Assembly: GCA_023433925.1 (NCBI GenBank) | Contig: JAEYTO010000110.1 | Coordinates: 1-64,000, forward strand | Direction of reading: 5' to 3' | Length of the DNA: 64,000 nt | Source: Pseudomonadota bacterium | GTDB lineage: Bacteria; Desulfobacterota; Desulfovibrionia; Desulfovibrionales; Desulfovibrionaceae | Shown: positions 26,083-36,265 of the stretch, in pieces | Numbering within the stretch: the stretch's first letter is position 1 | How the letters are laid out: each line of letters begins with the position of its first letter | Notes under the pieces: generated by a model | The model's database searches: none | What the model saw: the letters and a program-made list of their open reading frames with translations, nothing else | What the model was told of the DNA's origin: nothing | Made by a program: the position numbers and the translations under genes

Positions 26083-26496
26083 CTAACCCAGCACGATGCG
26101 CGTGTCGGTCAGCTTGAGGATGACGATGACCAGGATGACGATGACGAGCAGGGCGATGACCACCCCGATTCCGTCGCCGGCCACGGTCAGCGTGTCGATC
26201 TGCGAGGCCAGGCTGTGCAGCTCGGCGTCCGAGAGCTGGGCCAGCCGCCCGTCGATCTCCTCGGCCGAATAGCCCATGGCCTTAAGGCGCTCGGTCACGA
26301 TCTTGTTTTCCAGGGCCTGCTTTACCGTGGCTATGTCCTTGGCCCGCAGATCCTGCAACTCCTGGGACGGGCCGAACGACCTGTCCGTGGGCATGAAGCC
26401 GGCCTCGACCCTGGGCGCCAGGGACAAGGTGGTCATGGTCAGCACAAGCAGCATGGCGATCCTGCGGAACCAGGCGGAAGCGAGAAAGGCGAGCAT
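26083..26496 (-). CDS. PA2779-family membrane protein
   Basis: A 137-residue protein with an N-terminal signal segment (about 8-30, ending VEAG), a polar helical middle containing GYSAEEIDGRLAQLSDAEL, and a C-terminal transmembrane helix (about 105-130). This layout fits the PA2779 family, which is regularly encoded beside PA2778-like C39/TPR proteins. The ATG at 26496 is selected for the AGGAGG six bases before it. First gene of the operon. Confidence 0.8.
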   Translation of the reverse strand: MLAFLASAWFRRIAMLLVLTMTTLSLAPRVEAGFMPTDRSFGPSQELQDLRAKDIATVKQALENKIVTERLKAMGYSAEEIDGRLAQLSDAELHSLASQIDTLTVAGDGIGVVIALLVIVILVIVILKLTDTRIVLG

Positions 26497-26546
26497 GTGG
26501 GTCCTCCTGTGCATGCGGAGTGAAAAATAGCGCTCGATTACATCAG

Positions 26547-26575
26547 CCTATAAAAAATTTGCACACGCCGGGCAA
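26547..26575 (-). promoter_or_regulatory. sigma-70-like promoter of the PA2779/C39/TPR operon
   Basis: On the minus strand TTGCCC and TATAGG are 17 bases apart, about 50 bases before the ATG at 26496, in an AT-rich patch. The rest of the 465-base gap to the aminotransferase gene contains only GC-rich repeats of the type GCGGCCTTG and no supported gene. Confidence 0.5.
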
Positions 26576-26961
26576 GGACCGCCGCGATCTTCCCGGACAA
26601 GCCGCGGCCGCGCGGCCTTGGCCCGTCCTTGTCCGGCCGGCGTTGGCCGCGCGGCGCGCGCCGTGCGGCCTTGCACGTTGCGAATACCGTACCGGAGGCA
26701 AATTCATGGATATGCGCGACCATCCTGGCGGCGGAACCCACCGCGCGCCGCGCGCCTCGTCCCGCCCGACGCTCGCCGTGTGTCGGGGCACGGCCTTTGC
26801 TACCTCGCCATGCGCGACCGGCCGGCACGCCATTGCCCAAGAACCAGGCGGCTTCCAGGGTTGCGGCTTGACCAGCCATACGCTTTCCTTTAATTTTTCT
26901 CCCTTGTTCATCCCTCATCCGCCCGGCCATCATGGCCCAGGGTTTCTAAGGAGCCTCTCGT

Positions 26962-28131
<1,170 letters not shown>

Positions 28132-28134
<3 letters not shown>

Positions 28135-28258
28135 AGCGTTTGCTTTTGAAAATGCTCCGCAAGCCATGCGTCGGCATGGCCTGCCGCCGCACAGGCGGCG
28201 GCGCAATCCACTTGCGCCGTCAACGCCGGAGCGAGCGTCTTAAAATCAATCTGTTCTA
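28132..28258 (+). repeat. stop-codon-anchored multi-hairpin repeat, copy B1
   Basis: A 127-base element starting TAGAGC and ending TGTTCTA. It contains a GAGCGTTT...AAAATGCTC stem, a GCAAGCCATGC-GTCG-GCATGG-C-TGC stem and a GCCGCC...GGCGGC stem. The first TAG is the stop codon of the aminotransferase. A second copy, inverted, is at 33412-33537. It ends ten bases before the homoserine dehydrogenase start. Confidence 0.72.
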
Positions 28259-28268
28259 GGGGGCCAGC

Positions 28269-29558
28269 GTGAACGACGTCATCCGCCTGGGGCTGGCCGG
28301 CTTCGGCACGGTCGGCTCCGGAGTCGCCAGGGTCATTTCCGAGAACGGCGAGCTTATCCGCCGCCGCACGGGCAAACGGCTGCACGTCAAGACCGTGCTC
28401 GTGCGCAACCCGGACAAGGCCCGCGGCTTCGCCCCCGGCCCGGAGACGGCGTTCACCACCGACCCCTCCCGGCTGTGGGGCGATCCCGAAATCGACATCG
28501 TGATCGAGCTCATGGGCGGCACGTCCACGGCCTACGAGGTCATCGAGAACTCGCTGAAGAACGGCAAGCACGTGATCACGGCCAACAAGGCCCTGCTCGC
28601 CGAACGCGGCCGGCCGCTCTTCCGGCTGGCCGGCGAGAAGAACCTGGGCCTGTACTACGAGGCGAGCGTGGCCGGCGGCATCCCCATCGTGCAGACCCTC
28701 AAGGAGTCCCTGGCCGCCAACCGCATCGAGAAGCTCGTGGGCATCCTGAACGGCACGGCCAACTACGTGCTCTCGGAAATGACCACGAACCACCTGGAGT
28801 TCGGCACGGCTCTGGAACAGGCCAAGCTCCTGGGCTACGCCGAGGCCGATCCGACCCTGGACATCGAGGGCATCGACGCGGCGCACAAGCTCATTGTGCT
28901 CATCCGCCTGGCCTACGGCGCGCACTACCCCTTCGAGCGGCTGCCCGTCACGGGCATCACCAGCGTGACGAGCGAGGACATCCGCTTCGCCTACGAGTTC
29001 GGCTACCGCATCAAGCTCATCGGCCAGGCGCGCGAGGTGGACGGCAAGATCGAGGCCGGCGTGTTCCCGGCCCTGGTCAAGTACACCTACCTGCTGGCGC
29101 GCGTGGGCGGCAACTACAACGCCGTGCGCGTGGAGGCCAACGCGGCCGGCCCGCTCATGCTTTCGGGCCAGGGCGCCGGCGCCCTGCCCACGGCCAGCGC
29201 CGTGCTCGCGGACATCCTGGTCCTGGTCAAGTGCAAGGGAGTCCCCGACAACACCGGCTTCACCGAGAAGATTCTGCCCGATGCGGACATCCTCGACCCG
29301 GACCTGGCCGTGGCCGAGCACTACTTCCGCTTCACCGTGGCCGACCGGCCGGGCGTCATGGCCGCCATCGCCGGGGTCATGGGCGAGCTGAACATCTCCA
29401 TCGCCCAGGCCGTGCAGAAGGGCGACGCCTCGGGCCGTAGCGTGCCCATCGTCTTCCTGACCCACGGCGCGCGCACCCGCGACGTGAACGAGGCAGTGCG
29501 GCGCATCGACGCCCAGGACTTCATCATGGCCCCCACGGTGCACTTCCGCATACTCTGA
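28269..29558 (+). CDS. hom: homoserine dehydrogenase
   Basis: A 429-residue NAD(P)-dependent homoserine dehydrogenase. Rossmann motif GFGTVGSG at about 11-18, the ITANKALLA substrate-domain region at about 98, and the GTANYVLSEM and YAEADPTLDIEG signatures around 162-200. A C-terminal ACT domain (about 350-429) begins at FRFTVADRPGVM and probably gives feedback control by threonine. It reduces aspartate semialdehyde to homoserine. Start is GTG at 28269. Followed by a short terminator hairpin. Confidence 0.95.
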   Translation: MNDVIRLGLAGFGTVGSGVARVISENGELIRRRTGKRLHVKTVLVRNPDKARGFAPGPETAFTTDPSRLWGDPEIDIVIELMGGTSTAYEVIENSLKNGKHVITANKALLAERGRPLFRLAGEKNLGLYYEASVAGGIPIVQTLKESLAANRIEKLVGILNGTANYVLSEMTTNHLEFGTALEQAKLLGYAEADPTLDIEGIDAAHKLIVLIRLAYGAHYPFERLPVTGITSVTSEDIRFAYEFGYRIKLIGQAREVDGKIEAGVFPALVKYTYLLARVGGNYNAVRVEANAAGPLMLSGQGAGALPTASAVLADILVLVKCKGVPDNTGFTEKILPDADILDPDLAVAEHYFRFTVADRPGVMAAIAGVMGELNISIAQAVQKGDASGRSVPIVFLTHGARTRDVNEAVRRIDAQDFIMAPTVHFRIL

Positions 29559-29583
29559 AGAGCCTTCCACACATAAGCCGGGA

Positions 29584-29603
29584 GCGGGAGCGCTTGCTCC
29601 CGC
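29584..29603 (+). terminator. terminator-like hairpin after hom
   Basis: A perfect eight-base stem GCGGGAGC / GCTCCCGC with loop GCTT is followed by CTCTTCAT, a poor U-tract, 26 bases after the hom stop. No supported gene follows until 29939. Confidence 0.5.
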
Positions 29604-29864
29604 CTCTTCATCGGCGGCTCGCTCCGCCATACGTCCACCGCGCTCCCGCCGCCTGAACTGCCGGGCGGATTTCAGGGCCGGGCGTCCACTCGCGCGTGGC
29701 GGACTCCAAGAAAAATGGCCTGTCGCGAATCTTGAGCTGAATCACCTGGGGCCTTCCCGCGGAGACGGTCTCGACGCGCAAAAATAGAAGCCCTCCGGCC
29801 GCTTTTTGCACAGATGCGCGTCCGCCGCGCCCCCAGGGGATTCACTATGCGGGAAATACGAGAC

Positions 29865-29881
29865 CTGGCACAAGGCTTGCT
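29865..29881 (+). promoter_or_regulatory. consensus sigma-54 promoter
   Basis: The bases CTGGCAC-A-AGGC-TTGCT match the RpoN consensus YTGGCACRNNNNTTGCW at every defined position. It is 58 bases before a short exported-peptide frame and about 300 before the SH3 gene. The activator is not in the window. Confidence 0.65.
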
Positions 29882-29938
29882 AATCCCGCGACGAATCTCG
29901 CGGGCATTCCAGTCTTGGCAGGAAAGGGGATTTCGGTC

Positions 29939-30064
29939 ATGGAACGGTTCATGGTTCTGTTCATCTCTGTCCTCCTTTTCATGCTGACGGGCATCGCCTT
30001 CAGTGGCGCCGCCAGCCAGCAGGCGACCGCGAAGGTCCACGCTGCGCAGACGTCGGGATACTGA
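29939..30064 (+). CDS. 41-residue exported or membrane peptide
   Basis: A short frame of 41 residues starting MERFMVLFISVLLFML and ending KVHAAQTSGY. The first 25 residues form a signal-peptide-like hydrophobic stretch with a possible cleavage after SGA-A. GGAAAGGGG lies about nine bases upstream. It stands between a consensus sigma-54 promoter and the SH3 gene on the same strand. No homologue is known to me. Confidence 0.45.
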   Translation: MERFMVLFISVLLFMLTGIAFSGAASQQATAKVHAAQTSGY

Positions 30065-30177
30065 ACACGCCGGCCGCGGCCACTCGCCGCGACGGGTCGC
30101 ACCCCGCAAGCGCGGCCCCACCGTTTCCGGCAGACCCGCCGGGCTTTGAACAACCACGCGGACACCGAGAGCACACG

Positions 30178-30849
30178 ATGCGCAACAACCTACGAATCAT
30201 CATCATTGCCCTGGGCCTGATACTGGCCACGGCGGCATACGCCAATTCCCAGACAGGCTACTACGTCTCCGACACCTTTGAGATCACCCTGCGCTCCGGA
30301 CCGACCCTGCAGCACAAGATCCTGCGCATGGTGCCTACGGGCTCCAAGCTGGAGCTTCTCGAAAACCAGGGAGAGTGGGCCAAGGTCAAATGGAACGAGA
30401 CCGAGGGCTACGTCCAGACCCGCTTCGTCACCACGGATCTGCCCAAGGAGCTCGTCATCAGGACCTTGCAGAGGCGCACGGAGCAGCTTGAGCAGAAGAC
30501 GTCCCAGGCCACGGACCAGTCCGGCAAGCTGGGAACCGAGAACAAGGAGCTCAAGGCCGCCCTGGAGCAGACCTCCAGCGAGCTGGCCCGCATCCAGCAG
30601 GAGTATGCGAGCCTGCGCTCCGACGCCGCGGGCGTGTTCGAACTGAAGAAGAACTACGAGGATACCCGCGCCAAGCTTGAGGCCATGTCCTCCGAGGCCG
30701 AGCAGCTCAAGGCCGTGAACAAGGAGCTGCGCTCGGACGCCACTTTGCGCTGGTTCACGGCCGGCGCCGGCATCGTGGTCTTCTCCTGGCTCGTGGGCTT
30801 CATCCTCGGCCGTAGCGGGCGCAAGCGCAAATCCATGCTCTACGGCTAA
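30178..30849 (+). CDS. TIGR04211-type SH3 and coiled-coil membrane protein (YgiM-like)
   Basis: A 223-residue protein with a signal peptide (1-23), a bacterial SH3 domain (about 27-90; TLRSGPTLQHKILRMVPTG, then VQTRFV), a long coiled coil (about 95-185) and a C-terminal transmembrane helix (about 192-213, IVVFSWLVGFILGR). This is the exact layout of TIGR04211/YgiM proteins. The SH3 part would face the periplasm and could bind peptidoglycan; the basic tail stays cytoplasmic. It follows the 41-residue frame by 113 bases and ends before a perfect-palindrome terminator. Confidence 0.9.
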   Translation: MRNNLRIIIIALGLILATAAYANSQTGYYVSDTFEITLRSGPTLQHKILRMVPTGSKLELLENQGEWAKVKWNETEGYVQTRFVTTDLPKELVIRTLQRRTEQLEQKTSQATDQSGKLGTENKELKAALEQTSSELARIQQEYASLRSDAAGVFELKKNYEDTRAKLEAMSSEAEQLKAVNKELRSDATLRWFTAGAGIVVFSWLVGFILGRSGRKRKSMLYG

Positions 30850-30876
30850 CCCACTAAGGCGACTGAAATTTGACAG

Positions 30877-30902
30877 GCCCCTGGAGGATATCCTCCAGGG
30901 GC
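30877..30902. terminator. perfect-palindrome terminator
   Basis: GCCCCTGGAGGAT is followed directly by its complement and then TTCCGCTTTCC. It lies between the converging SH3 and YkvA genes. Confidence 0.65.
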
Positions 30903-30927
30903 TTCCGCTTTCCTTCCCGTGCGGCCG

Positions 30928-31305
30928 CTACCCGATCGCCCTCCAGACGAGCAGCCCGGCCAGAAGCCAAACCAGGATCACGAACGCCACGCCGAGCCTG
31001 CTCACGGGCTTGTCCGCGTGACGGGCCTGCCACTCGGCCGCCCGCTCCCGGCACTCGGCCATGACCTCGGCCGGGATGAGCTTGAGCGCCAGCCAGATGC
31101 CAGCGGGCACGATGAGCAGGTCATCCAGGTAGCCGAGCACCGGGATGAAGTCCGGGATGAGGTCGATGGGGCTCAGGGCGTAGGCCGCCACGAGACCGGC
31201 CAGGAGCTTGGCCGGCAGCGGCGTGCGCGGATGGCGCGCGGCCAGCCAAAGGGCCAGGGTCTCGCGCACGAGGCTGGCGGCGAAGCGGCGCAGCTTTTCC
31301 TTCAT
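30928..31305 (-). CDS. YkvA/DUF1232 family membrane protein
   Basis: A 125-residue protein with the DUF1232 signature LSPIDLIPDFIPVLGYLDDL at about 43-63 and a C-terminal hydrophobic helix (about 105-122). The family is of unknown function. The ATG at 31305 has CGGAGG before it; the frame is open upstream without a better site. A single gene, divergent from the DUF5996 gene. Confidence 0.87.
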   Translation of the reverse strand: MKEKLRRFAASLVRETLALWLAARHPRTPLPAKLLAGLVAAYALSPIDLIPDFIPVLGYLDDLLIVPAGIWLALKLIPAEVMAECRERAAEWQARHADKPVSRLGVAFVILVWLLAGLLVWRAIG

Positions 31306-31442
31306 GGCGCCTCCGAGAAATACAGGCCGCAGGCGATTGTGCGCCGAGGTCCGCCATACTCCCCGGCCGCACCGAAGTCCACTCCCCAAAGCTAGGCTTC
31401 GTGCTATGCTCGGCCCCGGCCACGCCAGCAAGGAGGTTGCCC

Positions 31443-32363
31443 ATGGCCAGCACGACGCGCCCGGCCTTCAGCCTGCCCGCCCTGCCCTTGGAGGACTGGG
31501 AGGCGACCTACGACACCCTGCATTTGTGGCTGCAGATCGTGGGCAAGGTGCGCCTTGCCCTGCACCCCAAGCTCAACCACTGGTGGCACGCATCCTTTTA
31601 CGTGACCCAGCGCGGCCTGAGCACCCACCCAATTCCCCTTGGCGCGGGCAAGATCGAGATCGAGTTCGACTTCCTGCGCCATGAGCTGCGCCTGGACGCG
31701 GGCGCGGCTGGAGCCAGGGCCGTGCCCCTGTGCGACGGACTGTCCGTGGCCGCGTTCCACAAGGAGTTCTTCGCGCGCCTGGCCGAACTGGGCGTTCGCG
31801 GCGTGCCCTTCCTGAACAAGCCGTACGACATTCCGGGCATCAGCACGACGCCCTTTGACAGGGACACGGAGCACGCGAGCTACGACCCGAGCCAGGCGAC
31901 CCGTTTCCACGAGACGCTCATGGCCGTGGACAATATCTTCCAGGAGTTCCGGGCGCGCTTCACGGGCAAGTCCACGCCGCCGCACTACTTCTGGCACCAC
32001 ATGGATCTGGCCGTGACGCGCTTCTCGGGCCGGCGCGCGCCCGAGAAGCCGGGCGCGAACAGCGTGGAGCGCGAGGCCTACTCGCACGAGGTCATCAGCT
32101 GCGGCTGGTGGCCCGGCGACAAGCAGGTGCGCGCGCCGGCATTCTACGGCTATGCCGCGCCCATGCCGGATGGGTTTTTGGAGCAGCCGCTGCGGCCCGG
32201 CGCGGCGCGCTGGTCGCCCGAGCTGGGTTATGCAGTGCTCATGCACGACGACGCCCGAGCCCAGCCCGACCCAAGGCAGGCCGTGCTCGACTTCCTGGAG
32301 AGCGTCTACCTGGCCGGGGCCCGGCTGGCCGACTGGGACATCGAGGGCTGGAAGCGCTCCTGA
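31443..32363 (+). CDS. DUF5996 family protein
   Basis: A 306-residue soluble protein that matches the DUF5996 pattern: an N-terminal LEDWEATYDTLHLWLQIVGK block followed by an HWWHASFYVTQRGLST block with conserved His and Trp. The reaction is unknown. AAGGAGG precedes its ATG. Monocistronic and converging on hpnA across 41 bases. Confidence 0.82.
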   Translation: MASTTRPAFSLPALPLEDWEATYDTLHLWLQIVGKVRLALHPKLNHWWHASFYVTQRGLSTHPIPLGAGKIEIEFDFLRHELRLDAGAAGARAVPLCDGLSVAAFHKEFFARLAELGVRGVPFLNKPYDIPGISTTPFDRDTEHASYDPSQATRFHETLMAVDNIFQEFRARFTGKSTPPHYFWHHMDLAVTRFSGRRAPEKPGANSVEREAYSHEVISCGWWPGDKQVRAPAFYGYAAPMPDGFLEQPLRPGAARWSPELGYAVLMHDDARAQPDPRQAVLDFLESVYLAGARLADWDIEGWKRS

Positions 32364-32404
32364 GCCGCCATGACTGACGGATCACGGTGGCCGCGCAGTG
32401 TCTT

Positions 32405-33394
32405 TCACGCCTGGCCGGCCTTGCGCATCTCCGCCAAGTGCCAACGCACGGTTTCGCGCACCGTGTCGATCAGGGGCCGGACCTGGTAGCGGCCCAGCTC
32501 CATCCAGGTGCGCCGGCCGTCGAAGGCCATGGAGCGGCCGCACAGCCGCACGCCCGTGACCGATGACAGGGGCGGACGGCCCGTGAGCTTGCCCCAGGCC
32601 TCCTCCACGTGGCTGAAGGCCAGGGCCACGTTGTAGGGCACGCGCATGGACGGTGGGGTGCGGCCCGTCTCGGCCGCGACCATGGCCAGCAGGTCCTTCA
32701 CGCTCAGGTCGTGGCCGGCGAGGATGTAGCGCCGGCCCGGTATCCCGCGCTCGGCGGCGAGCACATGGCCCATGGCCGCGTCGCGCACATCCACGAAGTT
32801 GAGCGCGCAGTCGATGTAGCCCTTGATCTTGCCTTGCAGGAAGTTGCGCACCATGCGGCCCGGCGGGGTCAAATTGCGGTCGCCGGGCCCAAGCGGCATG
32901 GTCGGGTTGACGACCACGGCGTTGAAGCCCTCGGCCGCGAACCTGAAGACCGCCTTCTCGCCCAGGTACTTGGACAGGCAATACGGCCCGAGCTGGTCCT
33001 CGGCGCTCACGCGCACGTCTTCCGTGATTGGCCCCTTGTGGCCGCGCGGCGTGAGGATTGACTCGGTGGAGGTGTACACGAGCTGGCGCACGCCGGAGCG
33101 GCGCACGGCGGCGATGACGTTCTCCGTGCCCTGGCGGTTGATCTGGTCGAAGACCTCCGGGTCGCGGATCCAGAGCATGGGGTTGGCCGCCAGGTGGAAG
33201 ACGCGCTCGCAGCCCTGGATGGCGCGGAGCACGGCCTCGGAGTCGCGGATGTCGCCCAGCACGACCTCCTGGGGCGGCCGCAAGCCCTCGGGCCAGGGCT
33301 TGATGTCCAGGACGCGCACCGTCCTGCCCGCCGCCAGGAGCAGATCCACGAGATGGCTGCCGATGAAGCCGCTGCCGCCGATGACGAGGTCCAT
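32405..33394 (-). CDS. hpnA: hopanoid-associated sugar epimerase HpnA
   Basis: A 329-residue extended short-chain dehydrogenase. The NAD-binding GGSGFIGS is at 6-13 and the catalytic YxxxK reads YCLSK. The best family fit, given the context, is HpnA, the NAD-dependent epimerase/dehydratase of hopanoid clusters. Repeat B2 lies between hpnN and this gene. It could take part in side-chain or sugar modification; its exact substrate is not known. Confidence 0.83.
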   Translation of the reverse strand: MDLVIGGSGFIGSHLVDLLLAAGRTVRVLDIKPWPEGLRPPQEVVLGDIRDSEAVLRAIQGCERVFHLAANPMLWIRDPEVFDQINRQGTENVIAAVRRSGVRQLVYTSTESILTPRGHKGPITEDVRVSAEDQLGPYCLSKYLGEKAVFRFAAEGFNAVVVNPTMPLGPGDRNLTPPGRMVRNFLQGKIKGYIDCALNFVDVRDAAMGHVLAAERGIPGRRYILAGHDLSVKDLLAMVAAETGRTPPSMRVPYNVALAFSHVEEAWGKLTGRPPLSSVTGVRLCGRSMAFDGRRTWMELGRYQVRPLIDTVRETVRWHLAEMRKAGQA

Positions 33395-33411
33395 GTCTTA
33401 CTCCGGTCTGT

Positions 33412-33537
33412 TAGAGCAGATCAACTTTAAGACGCCTCACTCGTCGCTTACGGCCGGCAAGGCCGGCCTACTCCGCGTGGGCGGCAAGCCATGCCCGAGC
33501 ATGGCTTGCAGAGCATTTTCACAGTGAAAATGCTCTA
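33412..33537 (-). repeat. stop-codon-anchored multi-hairpin repeat, copy B2 (inverted)
   Basis: A 126-base element with terminal inverted repeats TAGAGCA / TGCTCTA. Read on the minus strand it has the stems AGAGCATTTTCAC-TGTGAAAATGCTCT, GCAAGCCATGC-TCGG-GCATGGCTTGC and GGCCGGCC-TT-GCCGGCC. The first TAG is the stop codon of hpnN. The ends match copy B1 closely and the middle is diverged. Confidence 0.75.
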
Positions 33538-36213
33538 TTTCCTGATCTTGGACACCAGGCCGGGAGCCAGGGTCAGCACCGCCGGCAGGACCATGAGCGC
33601 GACCGCGAGCATGAGCGTGATGGAAATGGTCAAAAGCACGCCCATGCCGGCCATGCCGTCGTGGGATGAGAAGGCCAGGCTCACGAAGCTTACCACCGTG
33701 GTCAGCGCGCTGAAGAGCACGCCGCGCGCCGTGCCCGTTTCCAGAAGCTCCGCCGGCGTCTCGCTCCCGATGCGGTAGCGGTGCACGAGATGGATGGAGT
33801 AATCCACGCCAATGCCCAGGATGAGCGGGACCACGATGATGTTGGCGAAGTTGAAGGGGATGCCCAGGGCCACCGTGGTTCCTAGGAAGTAAAGAGTGGC
33901 CAGCACAAGCGGCATGAGCATGACGGCCGTTTCGCGCACGTTGCGCAGGATCAGGAGCAGCAACAGGCCAATGAACGACACGGCCATGAGCGACGCTTGC
34001 AGGAAAGCCCGCGAGATGGTCTGGCCCGATTCGAGCACGGCCACGGGCGAGCCCGTGACATCGGGCTGCACCGAGCGCACAGCGTTCACGAAGCGGGCCT
34101 GATTCTCCGGAACGGAGAGGTCCTCGGACGGGAAGGCCTGCACGAGATGGACGCCGCTGGGCGAGACATACTGCTCCACGAGCTGGGGCGGCAGGTCCCG
34201 CAGGCCGAAGGGCTTGGCTAGGCGCATGTCGCGCAGGCTGTCCAGGAGCGCGGCCATGGGGCGCAGCATGGCCTGCTCCAGGGTGCGCAGAACTTCCGGC
34301 CCGGACTCCTGGCCAGCTTCTGGGCCGGCATCGGACCCGGCTAGGCGCGCGGAGAGACGCCGCACTCCGGCCAGCAGCGCCGCGGCCTCAGGCTGGTCCC
34401 GGCCGGGCCCGGCCACATAGGCTTCCAGGGCCAGGCCGAAGGACGCCACGGCCTCGCGGCACTCGACGAAGCCGCACTGGCGGATCGCGATTGGTTCGGA
34501 CGCTGGCGGCAGGGGCGGCAGGATGAACTCCAAGTCCTCCATGGCCACAAGCTTGTCTTCCACGTCGGCCGGCAGGAACGAACCGATGTACACCACGCGG
34601 GCCACCTCGGGCAGCTCGGCCAGCCTGGCGGCCTCATGGGCGGCCTCCTCCCGGCTGGCCGCCAGGAGGGAAATGTTCCAGGGCGAATTCGTGCCCGTGC
34701 GGAACAGATCGCGGGCCGTGGCCACGGATTCGGCGTCCTGGTCGGAGAGGTTCAGGGGATTGGCGTCGAAATGCACGCCGGGCAGCAGCGCCAGGCTGGC
34801 CAGGGCCAGCGCCGCCGCAGCGCCGACCACCAGCCTGGGCCTGCGCGCCGGAAAGCGTGACACGGCCCGGCCCAAGCTCAGGCTCCGTCCGAAGGCCAGG
34901 TCCGGAGGCATGAGCGCCAGCATGGCCGGCAGGATCGTCAGGGTCGTCGCGAGGATTATGAGCATGCTCGTGCCCGAGATGAGCCCAAGCTCCGATGCGC
35001 CGATGTAGGCCGTGGGCACGAAGGAGTAGAAGCCGATGGCCGTGGTCGCCGAGCACATCAGGAGCGCTTTGCCCGTGGTGGCGGCCGCCCCTGCCAGGGC
35101 CTGTCTCTGGCCCGCGCCCCTGTGGAGATGTTCGCGGTAGCCCAGGCTGAACTGGATGGCGTAATCGATGCCCAGACCCACGTAGAGCACGATGAAGGTC
35201 ACGGAGATGAGATTGAGCCGGCCGATGGCCAACATGGCGAAGCCCAGGGTATACACCAGCCCGGCTATGAGAGTGGTCAGGCTGGCCAGGACAAGGCGCC
35301 AGGAAGCCAAGCCGATGTAGAGCAGCACGGCCACCGCGACGAAGGATCCGACGAAGCCGAGACCCACGCTGCTCTCCACGCTGCGCAGGTCGTCGCTCTT
35401 GATGGCCACGTTGCCCGTCAGGCGCACGCGCACGCCGGGCACGTCCCGCTCGACCTCCCGCGCCGCGGCGCGCACGGACTCCATGGCCTCGCGTCCCGGA
35501 TTGAGCCGCCCGTAATCCAGCCTGGGCCGGATGACCACGAATTCCCGCGCCGTTTCGCCCCCTTCCCCGCCGCGCATGAGATCCTGCCAGGACAGGTATT
35601 CGAGCTTGCCCTCCAAGGCCGCCCCGATGGTCTTGTCCATGGCCGCGAAGAGCCGGGGCAGGGTCTGCTCGTCCTCGATCTGCTCGCCGCCCTCGCGCAG
35701 GAAGTCGCCCAGGGTCGTGAGCAGCGAGGGCAGGCTCAGGTCCTTGGCCAGGGGCGCCAGGAAGGGCTGCACGCGGGCCAGGTTGTCCACGGTCTCCTCG
35801 ACCTGCTCCAGGTCGCGCAGGAGGATGCCGTTGCGCCGGAAGAACTCGTCCGCGCCCGGCGCGAAGACCGAGGCTATTCCAGCCTCGGGCGGCAAATCGC
35901 GCAGCTTGGCGGCCAGGCGAATCTGGAGCGTGCGGGCCATTTCCGGCGCGGCGGACTCGACCACGGCCACGATGGTCTCGCGCTGGCCCGGAAAGGCTTG
36001 GTCCTGCCTCTTGCGCGCCTGCCGGAAGGGCAGCTCCTCCGAGACCATCTCGGTCATATCCGTGTTGATGGCGAAGTGGCCGACCGTGTACCAGGCCAGG
36101 AAGCCCGCCAGGGCCAGGCCGAGCAGGAGCGTCAGCCCCGGACGCCTCACGACGGCCTCGATGATCCGGCGGGGCAGGCGGGCGATCGTGTCACGGATGC
36201 TGCGCAGGAACAT
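33535..36213 (-). CDS. hpnN: hopanoid-associated RND transporter HpnN
   Basis: An 892-residue RND/MMPL-type membrane protein with twelve predicted transmembrane helices and two large periplasmic loops (about 60-240 and 490-700). GLGIDYAIQFSLGYREHL and GIGVDYSIHLVHRYRIG are the paired helix-4/helix-10-like motifs. HpnN moves hopanoids from the inner to the outer membrane in characterised bacteria. The ATG at 36213 gives the usual RND N-terminus; the 48-codon extension lacks one. It follows hpnL, and its TAG stop begins repeat B2. Confidence 0.9.
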   Translation of the reverse strand: MFLRSIRDTIARLPRRIIEAVVRRPGLTLLLGLALAGFLAWYTVGHFAINTDMTEMVSEELPFRQARKRQDQAFPGQRETIVAVVESAAPEMARTLQIRLAAKLRDLPPEAGIASVFAPGADEFFRRNGILLRDLEQVEETVDNLARVQPFLAPLAKDLSLPSLLTTLGDFLREGGEQIEDEQTLPRLFAAMDKTIGAALEGKLEYLSWQDLMRGGEGGETAREFVVIRPRLDYGRLNPGREAMESVRAAAREVERDVPGVRVRLTGNVAIKSDDLRSVESSVGLGFVGSFVAVAVLLYIGLASWRLVLASLTTLIAGLVYTLGFAMLAIGRLNLISVTFIVLYVGLGIDYAIQFSLGYREHLHRGAGQRQALAGAAATTGKALLMCSATTAIGFYSFVPTAYIGASELGLISGTSMLIILATTLTILPAMLALMPPDLAFGRSLSLGRAVSRFPARRPRLVVGAAAALALASLALLPGVHFDANPLNLSDQDAESVATARDLFRTGTNSPWNISLLAASREEAAHEAARLAELPEVARVVYIGSFLPADVEDKLVAMEDLEFILPPLPPASEPIAIRQCGFVECREAVASFGLALEAYVAGPGRDQPEAAALLAGVRRLSARLAGSDAGPEAGQESGPEVLRTLEQAMLRPMAALLDSLRDMRLAKPFGLRDLPPQLVEQYVSPSGVHLVQAFPSEDLSVPENQARFVNAVRSVQPDVTGSPVAVLESGQTISRAFLQASLMAVSFIGLLLLLILRNVRETAVMLMPLVLATLYFLGTTVALGIPFNFANIIVVPLILGIGVDYSIHLVHRYRIGSETPAELLETGTARGVLFSALTTVVSFVSLAFSSHDGMAGMGVLLTISITLMLAVALMVLPAVLTLAPGLVSKIRK

Positions 36214-36265
36214 GCCGTCTCCGAGTTTGCTTGCCAGAGCAGCTTGCAGATGCCTGGGAAGGGCT

